A stretch of DNA of 64,000 nt from JAJZMA01 sp021850405 (GTDB taxonomy: Bacteria > Chloroflexota > Dormibacteria > Aeolococcales > Aeolococcaceae). Shown here piece by piece: positions 18,616 through 27,350 of this stretch (position 1 is the first letter of the stretch; every line of letters begins with the position of its first letter). The stretch spans positions 1-64,000 of the forward strand of contig DAHXLU010000097.1 of the NCBI GenBank assembly GCA_027365835.1. Reading direction: 5' to 3'. The notes under the pieces were generated by a model. It was not told the DNA's origin, did no database searches, and saw nothing but the letters and a program-made list of their open reading frames with translations. Made by a program: the position numbers and the translations under genes.

Positions 18616-19263
18616 TTAAATTGGCAGCCGGTCAGCAAGCTGGGGGACCACAGCCAGGACCGCCCCAACCTGTGTGAGGATCTCTGCAAAATCCACTGGA
18701 CTGGAGAGATCCAGAATCCACGAGTACTCGGCTGTCAGCTTTTCCACAATCAGCGTCCCATTGGCCGACACAATCCCTATATGGACGCTCGGCCGGTTTT
18801 CTTCCGGAAAAACCTTTGCAAGGAGTACCTGAACCGTGCCCAGCCAGCTATTGGCTTCCTCGAGGCTCTGGAGGTCATACCCGCCGTCCCCCAGGATAAA
18901 CTCCCCCTCCAGTTCAATAGCTGGCTGTGGGACGAGACTGGAATGGGGGCAATCAAGGTCATCATCGTGGTACAGCTCACACTCCGCAGTGGCACCATAG
19001 ACTGTGACATAGGTCAGCAATGCATCCCAGCCAAAACTGAGATGAGCATGGTAGCGCGATCCGATCTCTGCCGAGTTCAGGCGCAAGAGCGCGGAAAATC
19101 GACGCTCACCACTGGACGGTTCAATCTCATGCCGAACATCATCGATGGCAAGATCATGCTCCCGTGCGGTTTCCAGCAGAGAAGTGGCGAATTCCTCATA
19201 GTTGGGAATGTAGACCGTTATCCCCTCATCCTCAGAAGCAGGGAAAGAGCCTTCCTCGTTCAC
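18616..19263 (-). CDS. Hypothetical acidic protein, 215 residues
   Basis: An acidic soluble protein without signal peptide, membrane helix or known motif. It has alternating predicted strands and helices (YHAHLSFGWDALLTYVTVYG, and HIGIVSANGTLIVEKLTAEY). The GTG start overlaps the last codons of the small membrane protein gene upstream by 4 bases, so the two are translationally coupled and may function together. I do not recognise the family. Confidence 0.6.
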   Translation of the reverse strand: MNEEGSFPASEDEGITVYIPNYEEFATSLLETAREHDLAIDDVRHEIEPSSGERRFSALLRLNSAEIGSRYHAHLSFGWDALLTYVTVYGATAECELYHDDDLDCPHSSLVPQPAIELEGEFILGDGGYDLQSLEEANSWLGTVQVLLAKVFPEENRPSVHIGIVSANGTLIVEKLTAEYSWILDLSSPVDFAEILTQVGAVLAVVPQLADRLPI

Positions 19264-19508
19264 GCCTCTGGGTGACCCCGAGCCCCAGAAATTGCCACTG
19301 TGGCCATGCCAAGAATAAATAGCAGGGCAGTTATCAGAACAATGGGAACTTCAACAGCGGGGGTGGTGTCGCCAGCCAGGGCTATGACCCCCCCAATGAC
19401 GAGCCCTGCCATTGCTGCTGCCAGTAACCCAACAGCTATAAAAAGTGCCCAGTCCCGCCCTCTCGCCCCTTCCGGGGCATCTTCCTTGGAATAGTCTGAG
19501 TTTTCCAT
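19260..19508 (-). CDS. Small membrane protein with two helices
   Basis: An 82-residue protein with a hydrophilic, acidic N-terminus and two membrane segments (LFIAVGLLAAAMAGLVIGGVIA without its ends, and VPIVLITALLFILGMATVAI). It is coupled by a 4-base overlap to the 215-residue protein downstream. A TAGAAT box ends 6 bases before the ATG, with no ribosome binding site, so this is the first gene of a leaderless two-gene operon. Function unknown. Confidence 0.65.
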   Translation of the reverse strand: MENSDYSKEDAPEGARGRDWALFIAVGLLAAAMAGLVIGGVIALAGDTTPAVEVPIVLITALLFILGMATVAISGARGHPEA

Positions 19509-19514
19509 GCAGGT

Positions 19515-19520
19515 ATTCTA
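19515..19520 (-). promoter_or_regulatory. -10 box (TAGAAT) of a leaderless small membrane protein gene
   Basis: On the minus strand TAGAAT is followed by 6 bases and the ATG at 19508. Confidence 0.6.
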
Positions 19521-19667
19521 TCGCGAAACCTACATCCCCCACCCCAGAGGCAACCCTCCCCTGTTGCCAGGCTAAAGCACGCTGGACGGTACAGGCCCCT
19601 CCGATGGAGCAGTACCCACAAAATAATCCACTTTTTAGCTCTGGGAATCTCTGGAGATCAAGGGTGC

Positions 19668-19817
19668 CTAAAGCAGCAATCCTACGGGCAGGAGCGGCTC
19701 CTGGTTGGCGTACCGTAGCAAAATGCTCACAATAACCACAAGAAGCAAAACCACCAAGAACGTTCCCAGTATCAATTCAATCTGTTCCCGGGAGGGCGGC
19801 GTATTTCCAAAAGGCAT
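19668..19817 (-). CDS. 49-residue single-helix membrane protein
   Basis: A short frame in an otherwise empty 600-base gap. It reads MPFGNTPPSREQIELIL, then a continuous hydrophobic helix (TFLVVLLLVVIVSILL), then RYANQEPLLPVGLLL and a TAG stop. The layout (polar N-terminus, one membrane helix, Arg-Tyr at the boundary) is that of a genuine small membrane protein. A TATTGT box lies 9 bases upstream on the same strand. I would expect standard gene callers with a length cut-off to miss it. No homologue comes to mind. Confidence 0.5.
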   Translation of the reverse strand: MPFGNTPPSREQIELILGTFLVVLLLVVIVSILLRYANQEPLLPVGLLL

Positions 19818-20108
19818 TGCAGGTACACAATAGCATCCACTCTGAGTGGGGCTTGCCCACAGTAAAAGGGGTATTGCTGCCGCGCTGGCCGTCGCGCATC
19901 GTTGCTGGGTCCCTACCAGTACAATTAGGAAGGCTGGAGTGTGAACGAGGCTCGTCTTTACACGGTTTTACGAAAACGCACGAATTTACTCCCATTCCGT
20001 ACACATTCCTGTTACTTCGGACCACCGCGACTGGCCACGTTGCTATAGTGAGCCGGTCGAATATAACTTCCCTGGCTCCAAGGCCAGGTCTTAGGAGCGA
20101 CCCAACCA

Positions 20109-21401
20109 GTGCAAATGCAGGGATCTCTGACAGATTCACCGTTACCGACCCTGATCCAGGGGATGCAGAGCGAACGCGCTACAGGAACCCTGTCGGTCGA
20201 ACACGACAACCAGTCCACAGCACTCTATTTCCTCTTTGGACACCTGTTCCATGCCGACAATGGCACCCAACAGGGGGAGCCGGTAGTCCTGCAGGCGCTC
20301 TCCTGGAAGGATGGGGATTTTCAGTTTGATCCAAGGGCCAAACTACCCGCCGATGAGACCATCAAGTCCTCCATTGAGGACCTGATCGCCAGCGCAGGAG
20401 TAAATACCGATGCCCTGGATCCATTCCAGCCACCAGTGGCCAGCACAGAGACCATGGTTGCGCCTGCAGAAGCGACAGGAGATGCCAACACCGCTGACAC
20501 CACAGCTGAACCGGAGATATACTCTCCGCCTACACCTGCCTATACTCCGCCTGAGGTTTACACTCCCCCAGAGGTTTACACACCCCCCGATATCTACGGT
20601 TCCCCGGTAGCCGAGGGTGCTGATTCAGTCAGCCCAGAAAGCCTTGAAGAGCCAGCTGGCTATTCCCCGGCTGACCTGGAAGAGGAAAGCTCTCCGGGTC
20701 CAGCCCCGACAACCGTGGAACCCGAACCATCCGTACCAGTGACCGCAGGACTGTCGACAGAGGGCACAAGCGCAGAACCTTTCGAGATGTACCCCCTTCC
20801 TGCAGGCACATTTATCTATGAAGGACTAAAAACCTCTTTTGTGGATTTTCCGCGACTCCTGGCAACCTTGCGCAATGACAAACACACTGGATACGTAAAG
20901 ATTAATAATGACGCGAGATCCGGGGTACTGCTGTTCCATGATGGTCACCTGCTTGAGGCTCTCTTTTCGGACTCCGGGATAACCCATTCTGAAGTGGCGT
21001 TTACCAAATTCCGTCGAGAGATGGAGAATGGCACCGGCCTCATAGACGTAATTACCCTAAATGGCGATACAGTGGTGGCGCTCGCCCAACTTCTGACTGC
21101 CAGACCACTCTATACCGGACTACTGGGCCGTTTTGTAAACTTCGAAGCCCTGCTTGAACATCTCGAAGAAGAACAGATTGATGGATCTGTAGTTGTTCGT
21201 GCGGATGATGAAACAGGCATCATTCTGCTCAGAAAGGGAACAGTGCTCGGTGCCTACACCAATGGTCAGCCGCAAATGGCGCAAAGCACAACTGCTGTGT
21301 CAACCATCGCCTCCCTCCGCCCCGCCCGAATTGAGGTCAAGAGTGGAGCCTCCGACATCCAGGGAATAGATGTAGAAGCGGCCCTTAAGCAGGCCTACTA
21401 A
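20109..21401 (+). CDS. DUF4388 domain protein with Pro-rich linker
   Basis: A 430-residue cytoplasmic protein. Residues 1-95 are a DUF4388 (PatA N-terminal-like) domain (GSLTDSPLPTLIQGM, TGTLSVEHDNQS, LYFLFGHLFHADNG), a domain common in gliding and signalling proteins. A linker of about 130 residues follows, acidic and Pro-rich, including three tandem copies of YTPPE/DVY or similar. A second DUF4388-like region (KTSFVDFPRLLATLRNDKHTGYVKIN, GVLLFHDGHLLEALFSD) and a third partial one (FVNFEALLEHLEEEQIDGSVVV, GIILLRKGTVLGAY) complete it. GTG 20109 has AGGAG 11 bases upstream. The next gene starts 5 bases after the stop, so the pair is probably one operon. Confidence 0.75.
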   Translation: MQMQGSLTDSPLPTLIQGMQSERATGTLSVEHDNQSTALYFLFGHLFHADNGTQQGEPVVLQALSWKDGDFQFDPRAKLPADETIKSSIEDLIASAGVNTDALDPFQPPVASTETMVAPAEATGDANTADTTAEPEIYSPPTPAYTPPEVYTPPEVYTPPDIYGSPVAEGADSVSPESLEEPAGYSPADLEEESSPGPAPTTVEPEPSVPVTAGLSTEGTSAEPFEMYPLPAGTFIYEGLKTSFVDFPRLLATLRNDKHTGYVKINNDARSGVLLFHDGHLLEALFSDSGITHSEVAFTKFRREMENGTGLIDVITLNGDTVVALAQLLTARPLYTGLLGRFVNFEALLEHLEEEQIDGSVVVRADDETGIILLRKGTVLGAYTNGQPQMAQSTTAVSTIASLRPARIEVKSGASDIQGIDVEAALKQAY

Positions 21402-21406
21402 GTGCG

Positions 21407-23254
21407 GTGAGACGCCGGGCGCGTCGGTGTCTGCAGGGTTTATTGCTGCTTGGCACTGCCACTCTGCTTTCCAGCTGCTTTTCTACCCCACCCCAGATCT
21501 CTTCCCTGAACCCAGCCAACGGATCCACTCATGTCGGCGGCAACCAGCCGATGATCATCGGTTTCAGTGAGCCGGTAGATACACAGTCTGTGATGAAGCG
21601 ACTCACTGTTTCGCCCCCCTTGCCGGGTTGCAAGCTTCCTCTGCTCCAGCCGGCCGGGTCGAGCGCAATCTGCGCAGAGCTCTGGAATGGTTCTGATACC
21701 GTTCTCACATTTAGCCATCCTGGCGCCATATACCACCCGTCCACAACCTACACCTTCACCCTGGCAGGGGGCATTGTGTCGAAAAATGGTGTTATAAATA
21801 GCCTGACACACACGTGGACAATCCAGAGCAACTCTGCGCCAGCCCTGCTCTCTTCCTACCCAACGCCTGGCTCTATCGATGTTCCTCCTGACGGTCCATT
21901 CTCCATTAACTTTTCGCGTTACATGAACGCAGCAGCAACCAGCGAGGCCATTACCCTCTCGCCGGATGTTGCCGGAACCAGGGTCATCCCGAATCGGCTG
22001 GACCCTGGCCAGTTCCTGCTGATCCCGGGCAGTCTCCTGCAATCGGGTGCCACCTATGCTATCCACATCTCCACAAACGCCACTGACCAGTTCGCCCAGG
22101 GATTATCGAAGAGTTATGTGATTCCATTTAAGATCGGATCTCTTGTTGGTCCGCATGCCGTAATACTTTCGGGCCCACAGGACGCACCTGCCAACCATAT
22201 TTCCATTACCCAGCTTGCTCCACCCAGTGTGGGAGATCCTACCATCAGCATTCCATTGTTAAGTGTGCCGGCTATACCGGCTCCTGCCATTGGGCCGCCG
22301 TTGCCACAACCACAGAATCCAGCAACCAGTGCAAAACCTGTATCTGAAGCAGGGCTGCAGTCGGCAACCTCCAGTACGACCAGTAAAAAAGCGGAACTTG
22401 CACGAAGTGTAGTTAACCGTAATCAGGTAACCGGGTATGCCCAGGCCGCGATTTCTCCGGATAACCGGACTCTCGCCGTTGAAGAATATATTGGGTCAGG
22501 CTCCTTGCAGTCAACCCAGATCGCCGTCTTCTCCCTACCCTCCTTAAGCTTGCAACAAATCATAGGTAATGGAGCGTACGACCCTGTGTGGTCCAGCAAT
22601 GGACCCGATCTAGCCTATAACGACAATCTTGGCACAGGATTTTTCGATACTCACACCGACACCATAAGCCAGACTCTGGACAGTTATCCTCCACTTGGAC
22701 CGGTCAGCTGGTCTACTACTTCAGCCATGGCGCTTGTACCAGTCCTGATGCCGATGGGCCCTGGAGCAGAATTGCTCGCGCCAGGTACTCAGGCCCAATA
22801 CCAGGTTCCTGACATTAAGCCTCCGTTCCTGGAGCCACTCCTGCTGCCAAATGGCAATGGACTGGTGGCAACTCGAATCCATATAAGTAGAATGCAGCTA
22901 TTTGAGCTTAACTGGACTGGGTCTGCGATTCCCGTATCCATTGGGGATCAACTGGACGGGATTGGCTTTTTTGGCGGGGCTACCCTTTTATGTGTATCCG
23001 AGTCAGCACATCCACATCTGGAATCCTTCGATTTGAGCACCTCCAGCTCATTTCCTATTGCCGGCCCATCCAGCTTTCGCCAAACTGCTACGGTCTCGCT
23101 TTCACCAGAATGGAACAGCATCATCTTTGTTAAAAAGATAGATGGCATATCACAGATCATGACTGAAAACGCTGATGGATCTGGCCTTCGGATCATTTCG
23201 CAGTACACTTCTACCAATGATGAAGCCCAGGCAGGATTCTTCGCTACCGGTTAA
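21407..23254 (+). CDS. Lipoprotein with Ig-like domains and a PD40/TolB-like propeller
   Basis: A 615-residue exported lipoprotein. The signal peptide ends in the lipobox LLSSC (Cys near 24). Two Big_5-type Ig-like domains follow (around 30-230): STHVGGNQPMIIGFSEPVD and SIDVPPDGPFSINFSRYMN, each with the family's 'P-x-F-S' pattern. After a Pro-rich linker comes a segment (about 340-610) with WD40/PD40-like repeats (QAAISPDNRTLAVEEY, DPVWSSNGPDLAYNDN, VSLSPEWNSIIFVKKIDG), as in TolB. It probably sits on the outer face of the membrane, binding protein or glycan partners. It is coupled to the DUF4388 gene upstream and convergent with dciA. Confidence 0.78.
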   Translation: MRRRARRCLQGLLLLGTATLLSSCFSTPPQISSLNPANGSTHVGGNQPMIIGFSEPVDTQSVMKRLTVSPPLPGCKLPLLQPAGSSAICAELWNGSDTVLTFSHPGAIYHPSTTYTFTLAGGIVSKNGVINSLTHTWTIQSNSAPALLSSYPTPGSIDVPPDGPFSINFSRYMNAAATSEAITLSPDVAGTRVIPNRLDPGQFLLIPGSLLQSGATYAIHISTNATDQFAQGLSKSYVIPFKIGSLVGPHAVILSGPQDAPANHISITQLAPPSVGDPTISIPLLSVPAIPAPAIGPPLPQPQNPATSAKPVSEAGLQSATSSTTSKKAELARSVVNRNQVTGYAQAAISPDNRTLAVEEYIGSGSLQSTQIAVFSLPSLSLQQIIGNGAYDPVWSSNGPDLAYNDNLGTGFFDTHTDTISQTLDSYPPLGPVSWSTTSAMALVPVLMPMGPGAELLAPGTQAQYQVPDIKPPFLEPLLLPNGNGLVATRIHISRMQLFELNWTGSAIPVSIGDQLDGIGFFGGATLLCVSESAHPHLESFDLSTSSSFPIAGPSSFRQTATVSLSPEWNSIIFVKKIDGISQIMTENADGSGLRIISQYTSTNDEAQAGFFATG

Positions 23255-23276
23255 TGATCTCACGGCGCAAAGGAGG

Positions 23277-23615
23277 CTATGACGTGCCTGGCACAAATCT
23301 TAATCGATGTATGGCCGAAAAGCCCAGTCTGGCATTAACCTTGGCTATCAGCAGCTCAGAATCCATCTGCAACTGGTGAGACAGTGCCGTATTTGCAGTA
23401 GCCAGGACCAAAGCTCCACGATCCAGACGTACTACAGAGCACATCCCTGCAACAGGATAGCCAACAGCATCCAGGAAAGCTTCCCTGGCTAGTTCCTCGG
23501 TGACGGCTCGTTGTACACCCATTTTCTTCACCGCATCGCCAAGAGCACTCTGAATCGGCACTATCCCGTTATTGCCTTGCGTATGTCCCCGGGAGGATGA
23601 ACGTCGGAAGGTCAC
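23277..23615 (-). CDS. dciA: DciA-like DUF721 protein
   Basis: A 112-residue protein of the DUF721 family, whose characterised member DciA loads the replicative helicase DnaB. The C-terminal part has the family pattern: GALVLATANTALSHQLQM followed by LLIAKVNARLG and IHRLRF. Its start overlaps the recF stop by 4 bases, and recF-DUF721 adjacency is a common arrangement near origins. gyrB, often next in other genomes, is absent here; the neighbour is a convergent lipoprotein gene. Confidence 0.75.
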   Translation of the reverse strand: MTFRRSSSRGHTQGNNGIVPIQSALGDAVKKMGVQRAVTEELAREAFLDAVGYPVAGMCSVVRLDRGALVLATANTALSHQLQMDSELLIAKVNARLGFSAIHRLRFVPGTS

Positions 23616-24727
23616 GACCTTCCACCGGCAAGCGCAGTCTCAGCATCAAAACTCAAACAGGTTCCAGCAGCTGGAACTGTAGTCGGCCATTCCGTGCCCG
23701 TAATGACGGCCTGGTATCCCAGTGTGATCAATCTCTGGGTAAGCACCTTGCAGGTCCTTGCATCAAGCTCACTGAAAAGATCGTCCAGCAACAGGATGGG
23801 GTCGCGTCCAATGACAGACTCAAGATAGCGGGCCCGCACTAATGCCATGGCCAGAACAATGGTCCGTTGCTGTCCCTGGCTAGCTCCAATTTTTGCATTA
23901 TGGTTCCCCGCCATAATGGCAACCTCATCCCTGTGCGGACCAACGAGTGCCACTCCCCTCGCTATCTCCTCCCGCTTTGCCATAGCCAAGTGGTTGCGGA
24001 GATTGAGATCCCACGAACCTTCACCAGGCTCGGTCACAGGCGGGTTAGCCTGATAGTTCAAAGACAAGCTGAACGGCAGACCAAGGAAGCCTGCTTCCTC
24101 AGCCAGCAATTCTCCGAGCAGCGCAAGGGTCCTCTGCCGTTGCCTTTGAATCAGTGCACCATGAGTTGCGATCTGAAAGTTATAGGAATCGAGAACCGCC
24201 GGATCACCGCGACCAATCCGCAAGTCTGTCAGACATCGATTCTTTTGCTCCAGTGCCCGTCTGTACTCCAGGAGCGCCGAGCGTACCTGATAATCGTGCT
24301 GGACGAGCAGCATGTCCAGCATCTGGCGTCTGATTGATGGAGATCCTTGCACAATGGCAAGGTCGCCCGGGAAAAAACTTACTGATGGCAGGTGACCGAG
24401 GTAGGTACTGCCTCCGACCCTGGTTTCGTCCAGATGCAACTGCTTCCGATAGCCTGACGCACTGCCAGGAGTAACCGAGATCTGAAGGGAATGGCTACCA
24501 TTTGTACTGCTGATAGAGCCGGTCAGATCAAAGTGTGACTCTCCCCATCGAACCTGGTCTCCGTATGGAGCTCGGGGAGACTTGGTGAGGGACAACAGAA
24601 GCACCGCCTCCAGCAGATTGGACTTTCCAATGCCATTGCTACCCATGAGAACATTGATGCCAGCCGAAAAATGGGCCGTAGCCCGCGCGTAATTGCGAAA
24701 GTCATGAATAATAATGTCATTCAGCAT
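23612..24727 (-). CDS. recF: DNA replication and repair protein RecF
   Basis: A 371-residue SMC-like ATPase that helps load RecA at gapped DNA and supports stalled forks. The Walker A motif GSNGIGKSN (about 29-37), the signature region GASQGQQRTIVLAMALV (about 277-293) and Walker B ILLLDDLFSELD (about 305-316) are all intact. Length is standard. A TAGGCT box ends 6 bases before the ATG, 10 bases outside the stop of the upstream glycosyltransferase, so recF seems to have its own leaderless promoter. Confidence 0.95.
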   Translation of the reverse strand: MLNDIIIHDFRNYARATAHFSAGINVLMGSNGIGKSNLLEAVLLLSLTKSPRAPYGDQVRWGESHFDLTGSISSTNGSHSLQISVTPGSASGYRKQLHLDETRVGGSTYLGHLPSVSFFPGDLAIVQGSPSIRRQMLDMLLVQHDYQVRSALLEYRRALEQKNRCLTDLRIGRGDPAVLDSYNFQIATHGALIQRQRQRTLALLGELLAEEAGFLGLPFSLSLNYQANPPVTEPGEGSWDLNLRNHLAMAKREEIARGVALVGPHRDEVAIMAGNHNAKIGASQGQQRTIVLAMALVRARYLESVIGRDPILLLDDLFSELDARTCKVLTQRLITLGYQAVITGTEWPTTVPAAGTCLSFDAETALAGGRS

Positions 24728-24733
24728 GACATA

Positions 24734-24739
24734 AGCCTA
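24734..24739 (-). promoter_or_regulatory. -10 box (TAGGCT) of leaderless recF
   Basis: On the minus strand TAGGCT is followed by TATGTC and the ATG at 24727. It is identical in hexamer and spacing to the hutH box. Confidence 0.55.
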
Positions 24740-24745
24740 GACAAG

Positions 24746-25927
24746 TCATTGCGTGCGATACAGGGCCATCAGGGCTGTAGCTGTGTGTCGGGCATCGTAC
24801 CTTGGGACATTGGCGGTGACGTTGTTTTTGATGTACTGATATTGCCTGCTATTGCTTTTTGCCAGATTCCTGGTTACACGTCCAAGTCTTCTGATACCAG
24901 GAACATATAGTCCCAGGCCATGGTCGGTAACATACTGAACATTGCCATGCTCCTGCCCGGGTGCATACCAGGTTATGATCATGGGGGTTTGTGTTGCCAG
25001 TGCTTCTGCAATTGCACCGGGTCCAGCCTTTGTAACAATCAGGTCAGACATATACATCAATTCTGGCATGTTAGTCACAAATCCGTACACACGTAGCCGG
25101 TCATGATAACGTGGTATCAACTTTTCCAGCTTAACTTTTTCGCGCTGGTTATTGCCGCATACCGTTATCACCTGCACACCTGGACAGGCTTCGAGTATGG
25201 AGGCAGTACGCTTGCATAACTGGCCAGATCCATCTCCGCCCCCAAGCACCAGTACAGTAAAAATGGTGTCGTCAAACCCTATTGCCTGGCGCGCAGACAA
25301 CCGATCGCAGGCACTGGAAAAAAAAGCCTTATGTATGGGAAGAGCCAGCTCAGTTATCCTGGAAAGGGGAAGTCCACTTCGGATACAGGCCGCCGTTGCC
25401 TCGGGAGATGGGGTAATAGTCGTACGTGCAGCAGGGCAGATCCAGGCGCGGTGAATGTCCTGCCAGTCTGTTATCACCACTGCAAAAGGGTGTCGGATGG
25501 GAAGTGATTTCAGTACGTGCCCAACGACATGATTGGTTAAAGGATGGAATGACACTATTACATGAGGACTGTTGGTGATGATGGCTCTTTTTATATTTCC
25601 TTGTATTACATAACGTACAACGTGGATAAGAATCCAGAACGAAATTGCCCGATCAAAAAGGTGGTACAGAAAGCCCCATAACCATCTGGCGTAGCGCAGT
25701 ATAGGAGAATACAGGCCTACAAATAAGGACGTCGCGGATCCTGCAGACTGAAAAGGATCATAGATCGTACATTGAGATGATGGAAACAGTTCGCTCATGG
25801 CATCTTGCACAGCGCTAGCTGAAGCCAGGTGACCACCACCGGTCGCAGATACCAGTAGCAGGAATCGTACTGGGACTAATTCCTGAAAAGACTGCCGTTC
25901 CAGAGGCTGGCTGGAATCTACAGACAT
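24746..25927 (-). CDS. MGDG synthase/UgtP-like glycosyltransferase (GT28)
   Basis: A 393-residue family 28 glycosyltransferase of the monogalactosyldiacylglycerol synthase type, which transfers a sugar from a UDP-sugar to diacylglycerol or a similar lipid. The N-terminal MGDG_synth domain shows LLVSATGGGHLASASAV, ITNSPHVIVSFHPL and VVITDW. The C-terminal GT-B donor domain has VLVLGGGDGSGQL, VCGNNQREK, VYGFVTNMPELMYMSDLIVTKAGPGAIAEAL, and the donor-binding Glu/Gln motif near APGQEHGN. No cleavable signal peptide is seen, so it is a peripheral inner-membrane enzyme. Its place between dnaN and recF, a normally conserved neighbourhood, is unusual. Confidence 0.85.
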   Translation of the reverse strand: MSVDSSQPLERQSFQELVPVRFLLLVSATGGGHLASASAVQDAMSELFPSSQCTIYDPFQSAGSATSLFVGLYSPILRYARWLWGFLYHLFDRAISFWILIHVVRYVIQGNIKRAIITNSPHVIVSFHPLTNHVVGHVLKSLPIRHPFAVVITDWQDIHRAWICPAARTTITPSPEATAACIRSGLPLSRITELALPIHKAFFSSACDRLSARQAIGFDDTIFTVLVLGGGDGSGQLCKRTASILEACPGVQVITVCGNNQREKVKLEKLIPRYHDRLRVYGFVTNMPELMYMSDLIVTKAGPGAIAEALATQTPMIITWYAPGQEHGNVQYVTDHGLGLYVPGIRRLGRVTRNLAKSNSRQYQYIKNNVTANVPRYDARHTATALMALYRTQ

Positions 25928-25963
25928 AACGATGGCCGCCCGGCTAAGTCTGCTTGGACCAGT

Positions 25964-27130
25964 CTAGCTGGAAGAAGGTATCTTTACCGGCATAATCACA
26001 TGCAAATAGTCTGTCCCGTCACCTGGCCGTATGACGCAGGGGTTCTTCTTTCCAGAAAATGATATGTCAACAGTATCGCTTGAAATGCAGCCAAGCGCAT
26101 CCATAAGGTATCTGGCATTGAAGGAAATATCCAAGGGGTCACCTTCCATTTGTGCCGGCATGGACACTTCATGGTCTCCTACTTCAGCGGTTCCAGAACG
26201 CAAGGTAAGGGTAGAATCTTCCAGTATCAGGGAAACAGGGTGAGCCGTCTCCCGTGCCATGACGGCCGCTGTTTTTACCGCTCCAAGGAAATCTGTACGA
26301 CTGATCTTCAGAGTTTGTTCAGCCTGTGAAGGGATTACCTGGCGAAAGTTGGGGTAATTCCCCTCAATAAGGCGGGAGGCAATGTAGATCTCTCCTGATT
26401 CAACAAAAATCTGGTTCCCATTCTCAGCCAGGGACAAGTGCACTATTCCCTGGTCCTTCTGGATTGCTCTTGCTATTTCCGACATATGTCGCGCCGGCAC
26501 AATGGCGGACCGGCCACTCAGTGCTCCATCGCCCGTCACCGCAACGCTCGTGACGGCCAGGCGGTGTCGATCGGTCGCCGCAAGGACCAGCTTCCCTTCC
26601 TGTACCTGGACAGCAATGCCAGTCAGCATCGCGGCAGCATCATCGCCACTGGCCGCAACGATCGTCTTGGTAATGGCTTCTCCCAGCTCTTCTGCATCGA
26701 CTTGAACAGGATGAGTGGCTACTGGTACTGCTACCGGCGGAAACTCTGAAGCAGCCATTCCGTGAAATGTAGTCCGGTTTCCAGCCGACAATATGCGAAG
26801 CTGCAGCTTTTCCTCGTTGATCTCCAGGGAACAGGGACCTTCGGGTAGAGAGCTGATGTACTCAGAGAGCAGCTTGCCTGGGACCGAAATGCTCCCAGGA
26901 GCGTTGATTTCTGCTTCCAGTTTGACCCTTATCGTCAGGTCCAGATTGGTTGCGGTTAGCTCAAGATGATCTCCAGAGCCTGCATCTACAAGGATATTAC
27001 CCAGGATTGGGAGGGTGGACCTTGTTGAGATGGCCCTGGTAAGTATTGAAAGAGCTCCGTTCATGGAGGTACTGGATATGGTGCAGTTTCTGGAGGTAGT
27101 AACTACGGGGGAAGGGGTAAGTGTATTCAC
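25964..27130 (-). CDS. dnaN: DNA polymerase III sliding clamp, beta subunit
   Basis: A 388-residue beta clamp that tethers DNA polymerase III to DNA. The start region NGALSILTRAISTRSTLPILGNIL matches the family N-terminus, and further on RHRLAV, FPPVAVPV and the C-terminal YLHVIMPVK, close to the usual clamp ending, support it. The GTG start gives an N-terminus of about 15 extra residues compared with typical DnaN; no better start codon is visible before the ATG at residue 23, which would truncate the first strand. It is preceded by the candidate origin. Confidence 0.95.
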   Translation of the reverse strand: MNTLTPSPVVTTSRNCTISSTSMNGALSILTRAISTRSTLPILGNILVDAGSGDHLELTATNLDLTIRVKLEAEINAPGSISVPGKLLSEYISSLPEGPCSLEINEEKLQLRILSAGNRTTFHGMAASEFPPVAVPVATHPVQVDAEELGEAITKTIVAASGDDAAAMLTGIAVQVQEGKLVLAATDRHRLAVTSVAVTGDGALSGRSAIVPARHMSEIARAIQKDQGIVHLSLAENGNQIFVESGEIYIASRLIEGNYPNFRQVIPSQAEQTLKISRTDFLGAVKTAAVMARETAHPVSLILEDSTLTLRSGTAEVGDHEVSMPAQMEGDPLDISFNARYLMDALGCISSDTVDISFSGKKNPCVIRPGDGTDYLHVIMPVKIPSSS

Positions 27131-27350
27131 AGTTTAATTAAAACTCCTACAGTATTTATTTAATTAGCTTCACTAATAGAGGCACGGATTAAGTGGAAAA
27201 CGACGAAAAGCCCTTGTTACAGTTGATATAAAGGGGAGTTGGCCCTGGGGATAAGATAACCGGTTTTGCACGATGTATGAACTGGGGTTGGTATTGCGCT
27301 GGCTATCCCCTGTTTGTCCACAGCAATTGCCACAGGTGTTTCCACAGGTG
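27131..27350. other. Candidate oriC between dnaA and dnaN
   Basis: This 220-base gap lies between the dnaA stop and the dnaN start, a classic bacterial origin position. Near dnaN, 27131-27180 is very AT-rich (TTTAATTAAAA and TATTTATTTAATTA), as expected for a DNA-unwinding element. At 27314-27346 three DnaA-box-like sequences (TTGTCCACA, ATTGCCACA, GTTTCCACA) sit exactly 12 bases apart. No perfect TTATCCACA is present in this gap; perfect boxes occur upstream of dnaA and near parS. Strand-composition shift and experimental proof are lacking. Confidence 0.6.
27314..27346 (+). promoter_or_regulatory. Three DnaA-box-like sequences with 12-base period
   Basis: CCACA cores at 27318-27322, 27330-27334 and 27342-27346 are spaced by 12 bases, near one helical turn. 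They are TTGTCCACA, ATTGCCACA and GTTTCCACA, with one or two mismatches to TTATCCACA. The regular phasing suggests cooperative DnaA binding. Confidence 0.5.

Noticed and set aside
27314..27346. CRISPR-like short repeats in the dnaA-dnaN gap
   Set aside because: The repeat unit is only the CCACA core of DnaA-box-like sites; there are no spacers or long identical repeats.
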